Below are positions 26,975-40,694 of a stretch of DNA of 64,000 bases, piece by piece. This DNA comes from Monarcha castaneiventris obscurior (Eukaryota; Chordata; Aves; Passeriformes; Monarchidae): the NCBI GenBank assembly GCA_026261815.1, contig JAMPIT010000862.1, positions 1,166,001 through 1,230,000 on the forward strand. Reading direction: 5' to 3'. Both the position numbers and the translations under genes were made by a program. Within the stretch, counting starts at the first letter, position 1. Each line of letters starts with the position of its first letter. The notes under the pieces were generated by a model. It worked only from the letters and a program-made list of their open reading frames with translations. It did no database searches and was not told the DNA's origin.

Positions 26975-29900
26975 GTAAGAAACATTGGCCAGTCTTGCAG
27001 TTTACAGAGCTAAAATGCATTGTGTGTGCTGTTGGGGTGGAGGGGCATGTCCTTGCAGAACATTTCTTCTCCATGTTTGATGTATCATGTGTCCTTCATT
27101 CACTTCGAAAGCTTGTTTCTTCTGATGTTATGGCCAATAGAAAGGTGTCTTCCACTTGCCTGGAAGCAGAAGTCTGGGAGCACCTTCTTTGATTGGTGCT
27201 AGTTTCTGGTGGGATGAAACTCAAAAGTTTCTTGTTAAATGACAGTGAAGTAATTTGTGCTATTTTTGAGTACTTCTCTTCCAGTTAATGTAAATCATTT
27301 CCTTGAGCCTCTGATGTGAGCTCCTTGCTGCTTTAGAAGTGTTGTTGCAGTGGATGGAGCTGCTTGCATTAGTCTTGTAAAAGAGTTGATGGAATGATTC
27401 CACGTAATCACCAAAGTTGATTATGCTGGTGAGGGGGGAAGTGGAGCTGGGGAATGAGCTCCAGTGTTGAAGCAGCTGTGGTTGCATCTCCAGTGGCTTC
27501 CATGGTGACCTGGAAGGATCCCTACTCTCTGGAGATGAAAGCTAATTAATTTTTATGCAAGCCTTTGCAATGCTGGTTTTGTGATTCTAACTATTGCACA
27601 TTAGAGACTGTACTGGCAACTGAGAATGTAAATGTAACTGTAAATGAAGAATAATGATACAGAGAAAGAAAATCTTTACAGATTCCCACCTTTCAGGGCT
27701 CAGTCCTGAGGGGCAGATTCTGCTCTTTACAAAAATGGGATAATACAATCAAAAAATGAAGACACTGATTTACGTGTCTCGTTTCATTCTCTTAACTCTC
27801 TTGGATCCATGCTGGTTTTTCTTTTTTATAGAAATTCCTCTCTGTAGACTGACACTTCATTTTACTTTGAACTATATTCGTATTCGCAGACAAGTCTTAT
27901 TTGTATCATGATATATAAACAAATTTTTTCTTTATTTTTAAGTTTTTCCTAGATATGTATATTTTAGTATAAATTTCACTTTGGAGGTTTTTTAAAATTA
28001 CCTTTTCATAAAGAAAATGGTATTAGAAGAGAGTTACTATAGGCAACTACTCAAGCAGAAACAACTGTAATTAAAGTTGCCTAACATTTTTTATTACAAG
28101 CTCCTATTTTCAAAGGTTTTACAACTTTGCTAGTATTTCGTTGTTTGAGCTGAAATCTTCCCGTCAGCTCTTCTGCCTCAGGGTAATATTTTAAATTTTT
28201 TTTTAACTTAAAAAAAAACACCTGTTCAGCTATTTCTCTGTATTTGGTTGGATAAAGAATTTTTTTACCCATTTTAAAAATAGATAAAATTTGGGGAGAA
28301 GGTTAGATTCCCTTGAAAAATCTGTTCAAAACAGTCAAAGTTGTGTTAATACCACAGTCTTGTAAGAGAGCCTTGAAGTTCGGAAAGGTTCCTAAGCATC
28401 AGTAAAAATTGTCTGTATGGACACTGCCCAGCAAGAACATCTTTTACCATTGCTCTCCTAAGGATTGGGGCCCATTCTGGTGCAGGTTATAGGACTGGGA
28501 AGCAAAACTTTCTCCTTTAGACTCAAACTCCTGCTAATGAAATCCAAACAGGAGTAAAAGGAGCTGCTCTACTGGTATATAGAGAAGAGATGCCCTGGGT
28601 AGGTGGCAACGTGAAGTTAGCCAGTAATGAAGATGATGTCCGGGCCATGAAAACCAGCTGAAGGGTAGGAGATGGTGAAGGGTTTTCAGGGTGAGAGTCA
28701 GGACTGTGTAGCTTAGGCAGCCAGATTACCCACGGGACCTTATTTCGTTTGTTACAGAAGCTGAAAAATTAATTAGAAGCCTGCAGGAAAGGGAAGGGCA
28801 GTCTTTTAGGGTAGCTTGGCAGAGCCAGTTTGTTGCTGCCTCCATCAGAAGCTCAAGGAGAGCTGTCCTGGCACAAATGGTCCTGGCCCATGGGAAATCT
28901 GGGCACTCTGAGCAAATTGTAATGGGCACTCCTGATCTGAGTTGGTTGTTAAATGAAAATGACAAAAGCTCCTCAGCTCTGAAGTGTGTTGTGTAGATGT
29001 GAGTTGGAGACTCTCATATTACTATATAAAGTTGGTATGTAACAATATACATTACATAAAGCTGTGTATAACATGTATGTATATGTTCTATACATATCCA
29101 TACGTGTGCATATTCTGAAAGAGGATGCATCTGTGCATAACATCTTTATCTTACATAGGTGTAAGATAAAACACATTGATTTCTGTTTTCCTTTAACATG
29201 TTTGATATTAGTAGAGATGAGGCATTTCCATCTGATGTGGTTCTGCCAGTTTTCTACAGGTCATTGCTCATTTGATAGTTAGCATATAGTACAGACTTAT
29301 TTCTATTCATAGTTTTTTGGTCATTGAGGTTAATAATAAGAACTTTGACTCAAAGCAGTGTTGTATGTGTCAGTGTGCAGTAATGTGTAGTAGTGTGTTA
29401 TCCAAATGAGAGTTGTGATAATGAGAATCAGCATTTAGTAGTGGAAATTGGACGAGGCTCATTTTTGGGATGTATTGAGATTCAAAAGAAAATGGTTTAA
29501 AACAGGAAGATCTAATTTTAAATAAGAAAACTTTGAAGAGATAGTTCAGGGGCAATACTTTTGAAAGTAACTCTTGAAGTTTGCAATTGCACCTTTTTTG
29601 ATACGTTCTCGGAAAGATCTTCAAGCATCCTGGTCTTTCAGACTGTGCTCTGACTGTCAGTCACCCCAGCTAAGCAAAGCCTACGGAGTCATTAGTTACT
29701 TTAGAGAAGTCTCATCTCCTAGGCCTTGCTGTTACCACTTTCTCTGTGTCATATGAGAACCAGGACTTGCTGCTTTCTCAGTGATCAGGTGAGAGCAGTG
29801 TTCAGTGCATGGGGTTGGACAATGTGAAGACCAGGAGATAATGATGGGTTGTGTCACTGCTTGGGGTCAACAACAGAGAGGAAATTTCCAAATCTGTACT

Positions 29901-32900
29901 ATGGCCATAAATACAGGTTTACTTGGTGTGTGCCCGCCTGATTTGTTTTGGTAAAAGTGCATTTTGAAAAAAACAGTGTTCCTGTTTCTCCTCTAAGCAC
30001 AGAGCATAGCCTCGTTTCTCCCATTTCTTCCCTCCTTGCAGCATGGTAGAAGTTTTTTCAGTGTTATGTCTGCTTATTTGGTGCTTCTCAGAAGCCTTCA
30101 ATCTCAAGCTGTATGCATGCCAGACAGCATGTGGAGGTATGCATGCAGATATTTGAAGTCTAAGAGGAGACTGCATTGATCAGAACCTCCTTGAAATCAT
30201 GCTCGTGGTTTGGGAGGATCATAGCTGTGTCATTAAAATTGATGCAGTCCTTTGGAGACTGGAAGAATTAGCTTAAGAGCTCTGTGAACAGAGTTACTGA
30301 TCCCCTCGTGGATCCCTTTCTCTATGGTAGATTTATAAACAGCTCAGCCTTTCTGCTTGCTTTCTTGATGTATGTGTGCATGTGGTGACTCTTTTATGAG
30401 ATGCTTCTGTCATTTGCAATCTGATATTGCAGCTGTAATCACTTAGCTTTTAACCAGGAGAGCCTTTTTATTAGCTTACTCATTTTTATTTAACTTGCCT
30501 TTTCTCATGGTGAATATCACAGGGCTGGAAGGGACATATCTGCTTCCACCAGATGCTGTAAAATATCAACCTATAGTGATGGTTGTTAGCAGCGGCAGCT
30601 TGGCTGGAATGTGATGTTGGAGAGGTGAGGAGACTGGAGCTGGGCTGTGCGACCTATCTGGCAAAGTGACAGGCTAGAGGGGACCACAATGAGTGGGAAA
30701 TATTCAGAAGTCATGGGCCTAAAAGGCCTTTCCAGGAGGGGAACCCTCATCTGCAGAACATGGAGAGGAATCCTTAATTCCCAAATCTCCGTATAACTCC
30801 GCTGTCAGCAAATATCTGCAAAGGCCGTTGGCAAAATCTTCTTATTTTCTTTTAGTGACTGGTCCACATAAAGAATGGAAATTTACTGCGGCTGTCATTT
30901 ACTCTCTAAACTCAAATGGCTATGGTTATGGAGTTAGCATGATTACAGAGAATGGAATTAGGAGTTAAGAAATGCACAGGCAACTTTAATTAACCTCCTT
31001 TGTGTATATGCATTATGATGTAGTCTTTAATTATGTGATCACATACTATTTTCCCCAAAGCAACTGTGTCTCATTTTCCTCAGAGGATAGAGGTGATGTA
31101 GAAGGCTGTTTGTCCAGAGGACCTCTGCTTTTGATTGCAGAAATTGGAAGGTGTACGACAAACGAAACAGGGACTGTGAGGAGTGAAAAGATGAGGTCAT
31201 GGTTAAGGTGCTTGAAAGAATTAAATGTACTTCTGCTTTTACCTGAATTCCTGATCAGTGCCACCAAGTCTTTTGAGCCAAATGTCTTCCAGGTGGTCGC
31301 TATTCGTTTATCCTTCCTTTCTGGATTGCTCTGAGGCAAAAGTTTGATTTGCAGATATATTGAGCATCCAGGTCTGTCAGGGAAATCAATTGGAGCTGTG
31401 CTTGAGACCTATAAAGGGCTGTATAAAGCTTATTATACTGAAAAAAAACCCCAGGTAATAAGCTTCCCAGAGCAAGCACCCAGCGACAGATCCTTTTAGC
31501 TGGATCTCTCCGTCTCAGTTCTCATCAGAAGAGCAGGGTAATAACTCTTCCATGGCGTGTTGTGAGAAGAGAATGTGATTAATGCTTTTGAGGCTCTTAA
31601 ATACCATAGTGGTGGGCAGCGTAGAAAGAAATTAACAATCTTGTCTTCAGAGCAAGATTTGAATATTGTGGTGTAAAGAATAATGCTATGTATTGACTGC
31701 ATATTGAGCAGTGAAAATAAACCAAAGTATTGAACACCTCTGTGTAGAGCTCAGGTCTGGGCTGAAGACCAGGAGATAGTGAAAGTAAAAGGTGGTGCCA
31801 CCACAAGGCTCTGTTTTAGAGGATACAGAGCAGGATGAAAATTGAGATTATGCCCACTAGGTTTTATTTCTGCCATCTCCTAAATACTATGTCAAATTAT
31901 TTTAACTTGCTTTTGTAAGGTGGACAGTGGACAGCTTTAGCAGGGAAAGCCGTATCTAATGGAATTCATGAAAAATAGTACTCGTCTGGCAAAGGATGTG
32001 TTTTTCTCCCTACCAGGCACGACAGATCGTTTCTGAAGTTATTTGTGTTTTGCATGAGCTAAGGATTTCTCCTTGGTGAATTTAGGTGCAGGACTGGGCC
32101 ACCCATATATGGATTTGGCCAAAAATGTTGCATATTTAGGATCTGGCATAGATTCTGGGATGCAGGAGTTGAATAGCATGATACTTGGAGGGAATCACTC
32201 TGTCTTCTGCCTTTTGTGAAATAGGAAAATAGTAATTCTTTCTTCACAGCAGCATTCGAGTATAACTACGCTAAAAATTGTGAGGGACTCCATTTGGAGA
32301 ATAAGTATTTAAATCTAGATTAATATAAACTGACATGGTGGGGTTTGGAGAGTAATCCTGATGTTGCTGCTGTGCTTAAGTGCAACTGTTGCTACCCTGC
32401 TTTCTGTACAGAGAAAGATTTGGGTTTAATTATCTCTGCTACCGTTATTTTATATTTATTCTAGCTGAATGACAGCAATAGCTGCCTCAATATGTATATA
32501 TTGAAAAAAAGAAAGATTTGAAAGAGCAGTGGCGACTGTGTTCAAATCTTTGAGTAGCTTCTGCAGATACAAAGTACTTCACCAAAAAGCTGTCTCCTCC
32601 AAACACACCGACACTGTGTGCAGAGGGCAGAGGAACAGGCTGTGCCATGAGATTGTTTCTCCTTGCTCAGAATACTGCTTTTTATTACTCCCTTGCTCAC
32701 AGGACTTGTTGCAGCTGTATCTAATTCATTTTTAATAAGCTCTTTCTACTTCAGGTGTCAATCTGTTGTGCCCATTACTTTTCATTTTCATAAATATTTG
32801 AGTGCAAAATGATAACTTTTCTTTTTTGCATGCACTGGACTAGTGGAAATGGAAGTTCTTTTTAGAAAGGCTTCAGAAAGTGACAGAATCTGGAAGGAGA

Positions 32901-35900
32901 TGAGTCTTTATGATCTTTAAATTTGGTTGCATACATTTGCACAGATATAGGATATACTGACTGCAATAAATAAAAACAAAGCATTATTTTAAATGCTCAG
33001 AAAAAAAGTTGTAATTAATGATCCCATTTATTGATCATGTCCTGCAATAATCTGCTGCCCCTCTGAACTAATAAGCTCCAAACTGTCCAAGCTTTTCTCC
33101 AACAAGTAAACTGTAGCCAACATGAACAGAAGTGGTACCGAAAGCAAATTCAGAATTGACAGCAAAAACAGAGTATTTTAATTTGATTGAAAGATGCCTT
33201 AAATTCAAGGCAGCAATGCGAGTGTTCTTTCCTCCAATTGTATTTTCAGATTCTTGAGAATGAGTACAAAATAGATTCATTCAGTATTTTTTTTCTGTGT
33301 CGAACCAGAATCCCTACTTCTGTTACATTAGGAAAGGCACCCAGTTCACTGCTGGATTTTTTGTAGTCTCCTCAGTTAGAAAATGTCTGTGATTGAGATG
33401 GTGATATGAATTCATTTAAGGAAACACTCCCAAGTTATTCCTGTCTTGTTTTTCTTTTTAAAAAAATAGATTAAAAACCTGATATTTGTTAATTAAACAT
33501 CTAGCATGAATTTATAGAGGTGTAGGACTTTGCAGGTGGCAACCTTGGTCTTTTAATATTAATTGGAAAATATTGATTGAAAAAAGACTAGTCTGTCATG
33601 CTGATAATTGCAACCAGATTTAGATATGATCACTAGATCTTCCCGAGATTACAAAGAAGCAGTTACCATCTAATTGGTAAAAAGATTGAACATTATTTTG
33701 GTAATCCCTGAGCTTTGGTAACTTATTCCCTGTTGTTCATTTATATGTCTTGTCTGTATGCCACTATAAAGTGGTTAAATATGGTGTTGGCTGATAAGAC
33801 TATGCTGTAGAGTATTTACATTTCATGAGCATTCCAAGTTTTCTAGTTGTTTTAACAATATACTTTTCTTTAACTGGAGGTTAGACCTGCTGACTGAACA
33901 CTTCAAACCCACAACTGACCTGATATTTACTTCTTTATAGTGACACGCTAAGGTTGAGATAGTCTGATCTCAATTCCTTGATGGCAAGAACAAGCAACTT
34001 GTTTTATTTAACATTCCTCAATACATGAAAAATAAAAATAATCTGTAACTTTCCAAAAAGGTTCTACATCTTTTGACTTCCTATTTGATCTGTTTAAGCA
34101 CTTTCTTACTATGAAGTTGTGATATTTCACTCTACAAAAATATTGCTGTAGACAAGTCCCTGATGTAGCTGGGAAAATAAATCAATTAGTACAAGTAAAC
34201 TAATTTTGAAGAAGAATTAGTATGCACTGTCAGTTTTATAGCAGGAAGGATTTCCTGAATAAAGCATAACCTTTGATAATGCATGACAAATGCTAGCAGT
34301 TTCAGTTTTAGATACAAATACTTGAGTTTCTCATCTGATTTTTATTGCTGTTATTTCCATAAGATGTACCTGTTTACACCACTTAAGGATCTGGCCTAAA
34401 TATATAAATTTATTTATTATGTGGCTGTAAATTCAAGGTGCTGCACAGTCTGTAGCCATACCATTAACTCATACGCTGACAGAAAATAGGCTGGCAGTTT
34501 ATTAATGGAATTTTAAGATCATCTGATCAAAATTAGTTCCAAAATTTTAGTGTCTTCTATCCATTTATAAATGTTGGCAAAAAAAAAAAAGTCTCTGTTT
34601 CAGAGCTATCCCTTTGTGTGCAGAGTGAGATCCGGGTTTCTCAGCCCCTGGAATGCTCTTTTTCTATCGCTGCTAATAGCTGTGGACGTTTTCCGTGTGG
34701 ATGTTCAGTACACGCTGTTGTGAATCCCAGGATGATATCGCCATTACTTAGAGCTGTATTTTGCATTGCCTATTCTGTTATTGCTCAGCATGCACAAGGG
34801 TAGAGTTAAAATCTTTATTCATTTCATTTAAAAATGTTTCTTTTGTTCTCCTTATCGTGTTCTGGCTTTCCCAAGGATATATGCCTTGAACGAAAAGTCA
34901 CATGTGCATTACTAATTGTGTGCCATTGTATTTACAGTTCCTAGTGGTGGCACTGTGAAGCTACTAATTCTTTTGCTTCACTTGATGTAAAATAATCTGA
35001 GTGTCTTTGATAGCAGTGAAACAGTATTAATTGTTTTGTACATTTCTTGGTCACTCTTCTTAGGTGGTCTTCATAATCTATTAGAACTTTCAGCCAGATT
35101 TTTGTAATGTCATGCCTCCAGCAGTGATTAAATTGGTAATTAATGAACAGTCCTTGGCAACATAAACCACATCCCGTTAATTTTCCCTTTTGAGTTTTTC
35201 GAAGTTGTCGTCTCTGTCAGAAAGCATTGCGCCACCTTGCTACGGCCCCTTGGCATGGAACCACAGCGACGGGATTTTTTGCAGCCATTAGTAGATCAGA
35301 GCAGTAATTTCACAGTATTTTGGTCAGGGTAATTATAGTACCAAGTACCGAGTAGAGTTGGGAATTCACACAAGAAGTCCAGAAATACCAGGTGAGCTTC
35401 CTTGTGTTCACTGGGACGTTATGATTAGTTTAATTGGGCTTTGTTTGATTTCAGCCGCGGAGACTCTTTGTGCCACGGCACTGCAGCCACTTTCCACTTT
35501 AGTGTTTCTGACCTGCATTGACAGGAACTGGTGCAAAAATGAACTCTTTGAAGTGGGACTCTTTGGAGAGGGCAACTAAAAAAGGGGAAGAGTGATGTGT
35601 AAGTAGTGTACTGTAGCAAAGCGCGACACCAGCCCGAACACCCTGTGTTTTGCGGGTGATGTGATTCAAATTCTTTCATATTTTCAACTGGAACAGATAA
35701 TATTTCTGCTACATTTGTGCAAATCTCGAGTAAATTACTGCATTTAAAAACACAATCTGTTTTTAATCGGTGGCTTTTACATAGCACCTGCTGTTCTACC
35801 TTCCTTTGAAGATACAGTTGTTTCTCTCACCAGAAATTCTGTGAATCGTCTATTTAGTGCTGCAAACAAATCTGGGTGAATGCATTAATGAGACTGCAGC

Positions 35901-36677
35901 TGCACTTAGCAGTTCACATGTCACAAAATAGTAGGTAAAGGCATTCATACTTGAGTGACTGACTATAGGTGTAGTGGCCTTCAGCAGTACATTGTGCACA
36001 TTAAAGTTTAAATAGTCACTTGCCTGTTGGCTTCTGAATGAAAGGACTGTCACTGGTCACTTCTCCTAAAGCCTTAATGAAACCAAATAGTTTGCTACGA
36101 GTTTGGGCCTAACCATTGGGGTGTTTCATGCAGTCTTGTCAGTTGATGTTCATGAATTGACTTGAACGAAGATCAAAGTGTTTCTCAAAATGGAGAAGCG
36201 GGGAGAGAGACAGCTCCTTCAATTGCACCACAAGAGCTAATCAAGCCATCAGTTCTTTATGCACTCTGCGTGCCTTTAGAATTTAATACCCAATGGTTTG
36301 TCAGGACAAATTGAAATTCGGGGGTTGGCGGGGAGCGGGGGGGAGGTGGAGAGTGTCCCTCCTCAGCCTGCTGAAAATAAAATAAGCGGTTCACTCTTCT
36401 GGAGAATCGTTTTGATAAATTTTATCATTTAATGTAAAACTGCAATGTTGATTAAATGTTTGGGGTTGAAAAAAGAAGTTACGGTGAAGGATTCAATGGG
36501 CATTATGCACCTTAGCGCTGAGTAAAGATTCAGGTTTAAAGTGAAAGAGAAACTAAACTCGGGGTGATTTTTTTGTTTCTTTGATTGCTAATGAACTTTT
36601 TTTTTTCTGAAACATTTTGAATTGGATTCAGAAGATAGATTTTTGAGTGTCAGTTAAAACAAAGTCATGTGAAAATG

Positions 36678-36711
36678 CCTCTCTCTCTCCCTCCCTCCCC
36701 TTCTCTCTTTT
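36678..36711. repeat. CT-rich polypyrimidine tract
   Basis: A run of CT units followed by CCCT units and T-rich sequence, 34 bp of pure pyrimidine. It could act as a PTB-binding site in the pre-mRNA, but no exon follows closely. Confidence 0.75.
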
Positions 36712-37058
36712 TAATTGATATGATTTAGGCAGAGGAAAATGGTAAGGGGGATTTTTCTATTGCAGAAGCAATTTTTAAGGGATTTAGTCTTATTTAGCCT
36801 GAAGGTCTTCACACTAATGAGAGCACTTAAGTTACGTCCAGGCGTTGATTAGACAGCTCATCTATCAACTGGAGCATGAGAATTTGTATTTTAGGTACTT
36901 TTTTTACATTATAAATTTTTTTTTATTACTTTAGACTTTATTTTCCACAAATTTTTAATTGCCTTCTTTCACATCCAAGGCGTCTGTAACGCAGCTGACG
37001 GAGCACAGACGCGAACAGGGAAATACTCTACGTTTGATGTTGAGTACACTTCGATACA

Positions 37059-37092
37059 TTTCGATAATACCGAAATTTCGACAATATCGAAA
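37059..37092. other. 34-bp nested dyad with CGAAATTTCG centre
   Basis: The arms TTTCGATA (37059-37066) and TATCGAAA (37085-37092) are exact reverse complements. They sit exactly symmetrically about a perfect 10-bp palindrome CGAAATTTCG (37071-37080), with four unpaired bases on each side. The stretch carries four CpG in an otherwise AT-rich intron. It may be a dimeric transcription-factor site or part of a conserved non-coding element; the function is not known. Confidence 0.5.
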
Positions 37093-40000
37093 CTGCATCT
37101 GTAAAAATTGGCATGCTGGATGCAAATTGCTACCATGATACATTCCTTAAACCACCACAAGCTCCCTCAAAGTCTAAATGCATTTATTCAGGAAACACAG
37201 AATTTTATATTTATTTTTAAATGCCCAGCTACTTCCCCCATCCCCGAAGTGTGAATGCCTCTCTACCTGTAGGTTTTTTGCCATGTTTAAAACACAATAG
37301 CATCTTAATTATTTTCTGAACCATTCTGAAAAGTACAGCTTTTGTAACTTTTTGACATTTCAGGTTTAAAAAAAATTAAAACGTTGCCACCAGCTTGCAC
37401 TATGAGCAGCCTGTAATAACAGTTAAAAAAGCTTTCTGAACTATTTGACAAGATTTCTTAGTGCTGAGGCCATATGCTGTAGCCTTTAAGCTATTTCTTC
37501 CTATCAGTTTCATTATCACCTGCCTCTGAGTCTCCAATATCATCAGTAAGCACATGCAGAATCATAATTATGCCATGTACAAGTTCTTTGATAACATGTA
37601 CAGTTTTCTTCTTAATTCTTTATCAAATGCATTGATCGTGGCATGTGTGCATTGATCCAGGTCCACCATCTGGCTGTGTGTGATAAGCACAGTGGCATCT
37701 TTGCATTTCCACTGTCATTCATTGCGCTACAATTTGGCTGCAGGGGAGTAGTGGCTGGGATTAGCCCTGTTCTGCTACTTACTTGCATTTTAAGTTGACA
37801 CCTCTACAGCGGCTCAGACCACATTACAAACTGAAACACATACGCACGACTTAGTGATGTGACACTCCTCAATAAGCTTACTCCACTAGCTACTCAACAA
37901 TCTGTAATTGGATTTGTAGGAATAACAGCAAAAGATTTCCTAAGAATTGCTGGGGACAGAAGGTGAAGTTTTCTCATTATTGGCAAAAGGCTAGGTATAG
38001 ATCTTAGGCGATTGGTATTTTCCATTAAAAAAACCTGCCAGCAGTTTGCAGGACTTTTTCAAAAAAAAAAAAAACCCAGCAAAATAGGGTCCAGGGAGAT
38101 ATAGGGTTTGCACTTGTTCTTTTCATTCTCATCACATAGAAGCAGACAGGGATCTCGTTACCCTCCCCCAAAAATTGAGAGAAGGGGGGGAGGAAAACCA
38201 ACTTTCGGAGGCCCCCTGCAGCCTGCTGGCTTTGTTCGGCTGGGAGTGACCCGGGAGCATTCCTCAGGAGGGCACGTCCCCTCGCTTGGCGCGGGGCTGC
38301 CCGCCTGAGGAGGAAGCTTCCCAGGATGGCAGTCTGAGAGATGCTGCTCTCCAGCTTACGCATCCCGTACACTTGCCAAAAGCCTTTGTTTCATAACACC
38401 CCCTTTTTTTTCTTTTTTTTTTTTTTAAATTATAAAGTCAAGTTTACACAGGAGAAAATCCCTTAAGTGGAGCTCGACGAATGTTGACTCCTACAATGAG
38501 TAAGCATCTTTCTTAACTTCTGTCTGTAACTCAGCTGTGGAAAGGCACAGAAAACACCATCTTCAGCCTGCTCATCTCGGGTCGGACGTTCTGCCCTGTC
38601 TGGATGATGGCACTATTTTAGCATGTTTCTGAGCCTGCGTGCTTGAGCCCCCGTTTGTGGGTCGTGCCAATAGCATTGACAGTCACGATGACAGGCAGAA
38701 CAAGCTCATGGATCCCAGCACCTGAGGTGATTGTTGGCCTTAATTATACTTCCTGGGTGGAGGAGAGCACAAACTTGCCTAAGCAGGGAAAATTCCAGGG
38801 AAGAAGTTAGTGGAGGCCTTTGTCTGTGCTTTTGGTTTAGGTCAACTTTCTCGGTAGTTCCTGGGAGCCCTGTGGGTTGGCAGGGCTGCCCTCGCAGGGT
38901 TCTCTAGGAGAGCACCTCGCTCTCTGCGTCAGCGCAGGCGAGCGAGGACAGAAGGAAAACACAACGTGTTTTTGGAGTTGGATATTTCAGCCTGTCCCTA
39001 AAACTTGCTGTAGAGCCAAGTGTAGTGGGAAACAGATGAGATCACCTCTGTCACAGAGATGTGCAGCTCCCAAATGGTTAAATGGGTTAAATCTTATTTA
39101 TCTGAATAGAACTTGGGGGCTGTTTAGCAGAATGCTCCAGCACAAATACCTGTGGTTCACTTTGACGTTACAATTTTTTTGTTGGTTTCTTTACTTATAA
39201 ATACTTGAACTGTTAGACCTTTTACTTTTTTCTCTGAGAAAGATGTATTTGTACCAGATTAGAAAAGCTAAACTGTTTCTTTACATTGAATAATCAGCCT
39301 GTCATGACAAATCTATCTACTTCTGCATGAGTAGGTGCCAGTTTGACTAGCTTCTTTTAGGCTCACACTGGGTTTTAAGCTGGATCCGTGTGCATGACTG
39401 GCAGTGCATTTGTTGGACCAGATCTAAGGAGCCAGAGAGCGTTCAGCTCCTTTTTGCCTACAAAAGAGCAGCCAGACAACCAGCAAGAGGCCTTGGATGT
39501 AGCACAAGGTGATACTTACTTAGTCAGCCATTCTTTTTTTCAAAATTTTTTTTTCCATTCAGTAAACTAAGAGTTTTTCAGTTTCACAATGACACAAGGA
39601 ATTAAATTATGTGTGGATTGTTTTTCTACAGCCACCATTCTTCACACAGAAATACTGTACCAAGTGAATTGTACGTTTTCCAAGCAACATAAAATTATTT
39701 TAAAAATTAAAAAATAAAAATAAAAGAAATTGCTGGCTACTTCTTTAAAAATACCTCCTTGGTTTAAGGAGATGTTTTCCATTTTATAGCCACTCAACCC
39801 CATTTTATTGTGAATTTTGGGAGCTTTTTTTTTCTAAAGGGGGACATCTTTGTTAAAATATTGCTTGTGATTCTTCCAGTTTTAGACTTTGAGCTACTTC
39901 TGTGTTTGTTCTGTCTTGTCTCATCAGTGTATTGGTGCCATAGCTCCTAAGCCAATAGCTACTTAAGACAAGCAATTTGATACCTTTTGTGATAGGCATT

Positions 40001-40646
40001 CATGAAAAAATATTTTCAAGCTACATGCAGTGTGTGGATAGTGAGGTAGCTGTTGTAGACACCAGGCAGAAGGCAGAAAATACCCAAGATGTTTATGTCT
40101 GTTTTTGCTTACTACCTCCTAGGATCTGAATAGCCACAGAAATGCGAAGCCACTTTTGTTTATGCCGAGTGTTTCTTGCTTAGCAATCCATATTTTGCTC
40201 ACTACCTGTGTATTTTGAGCTGTTCTGAAGCAGTGCTAGAGACCAAACATAAATGTGGTCCCCAGGGTGATCAAAGATTTAATCTGACCAGATGGGACAA
40301 ACTTGAGAAAGATTTTGACTTTCCACTCTGTTTTGCAACAAGAAAGGCTGATTTTTTTTTCTCCCGTCCTTTCTTTGTTAGCAAAGGCAGAGATCAGGCC
40401 ATCCCCAGAGGAATGAGCAGGTGTGGCCATTTACAAGCATGTCTGGTTATATTATATACCAACATAAGAAAAGTTTGAAATGGTTTGAAAAGATCTGCTA
40501 AACAGTTTTAATGTTTCATCCCAAATCCTATTTACTCAAACAAGAGCCGATCAAGGTCACAGTACAACCCAGCCTGCTCAAACCTTTAAAGCTCGTGTAA
40601 TTTTATTTTTTTTCTTATTTTTTTTTATTCTGTCTTCTCTTCTAAC

Positions 40647-40694
40647 TGAATAGGTACATTTTGGTAATCCTGAATAGGTACATTTTGGTAATCC
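40647..40694. repeat. Two exact 24-bp tandem copies
   Basis: The 24-bp unit starting TGAATAGGTACATTTTGG and ending TAATCC occurs twice head to tail without mismatch (40647-40670 and 40671-40694). Each copy ends in TAATCC, the core recognised by K50 homeodomains such as OTX and PITX. Confidence 0.9.

Noticed and set aside
30511..30570. Possible CR1-like relic (words CACAGGGCTGGAAGGGACAT)
   Set aside because: Resembles the reverse-complemented CR1 tail for only about 25 bases, too short and diverged to call without a repeat library.
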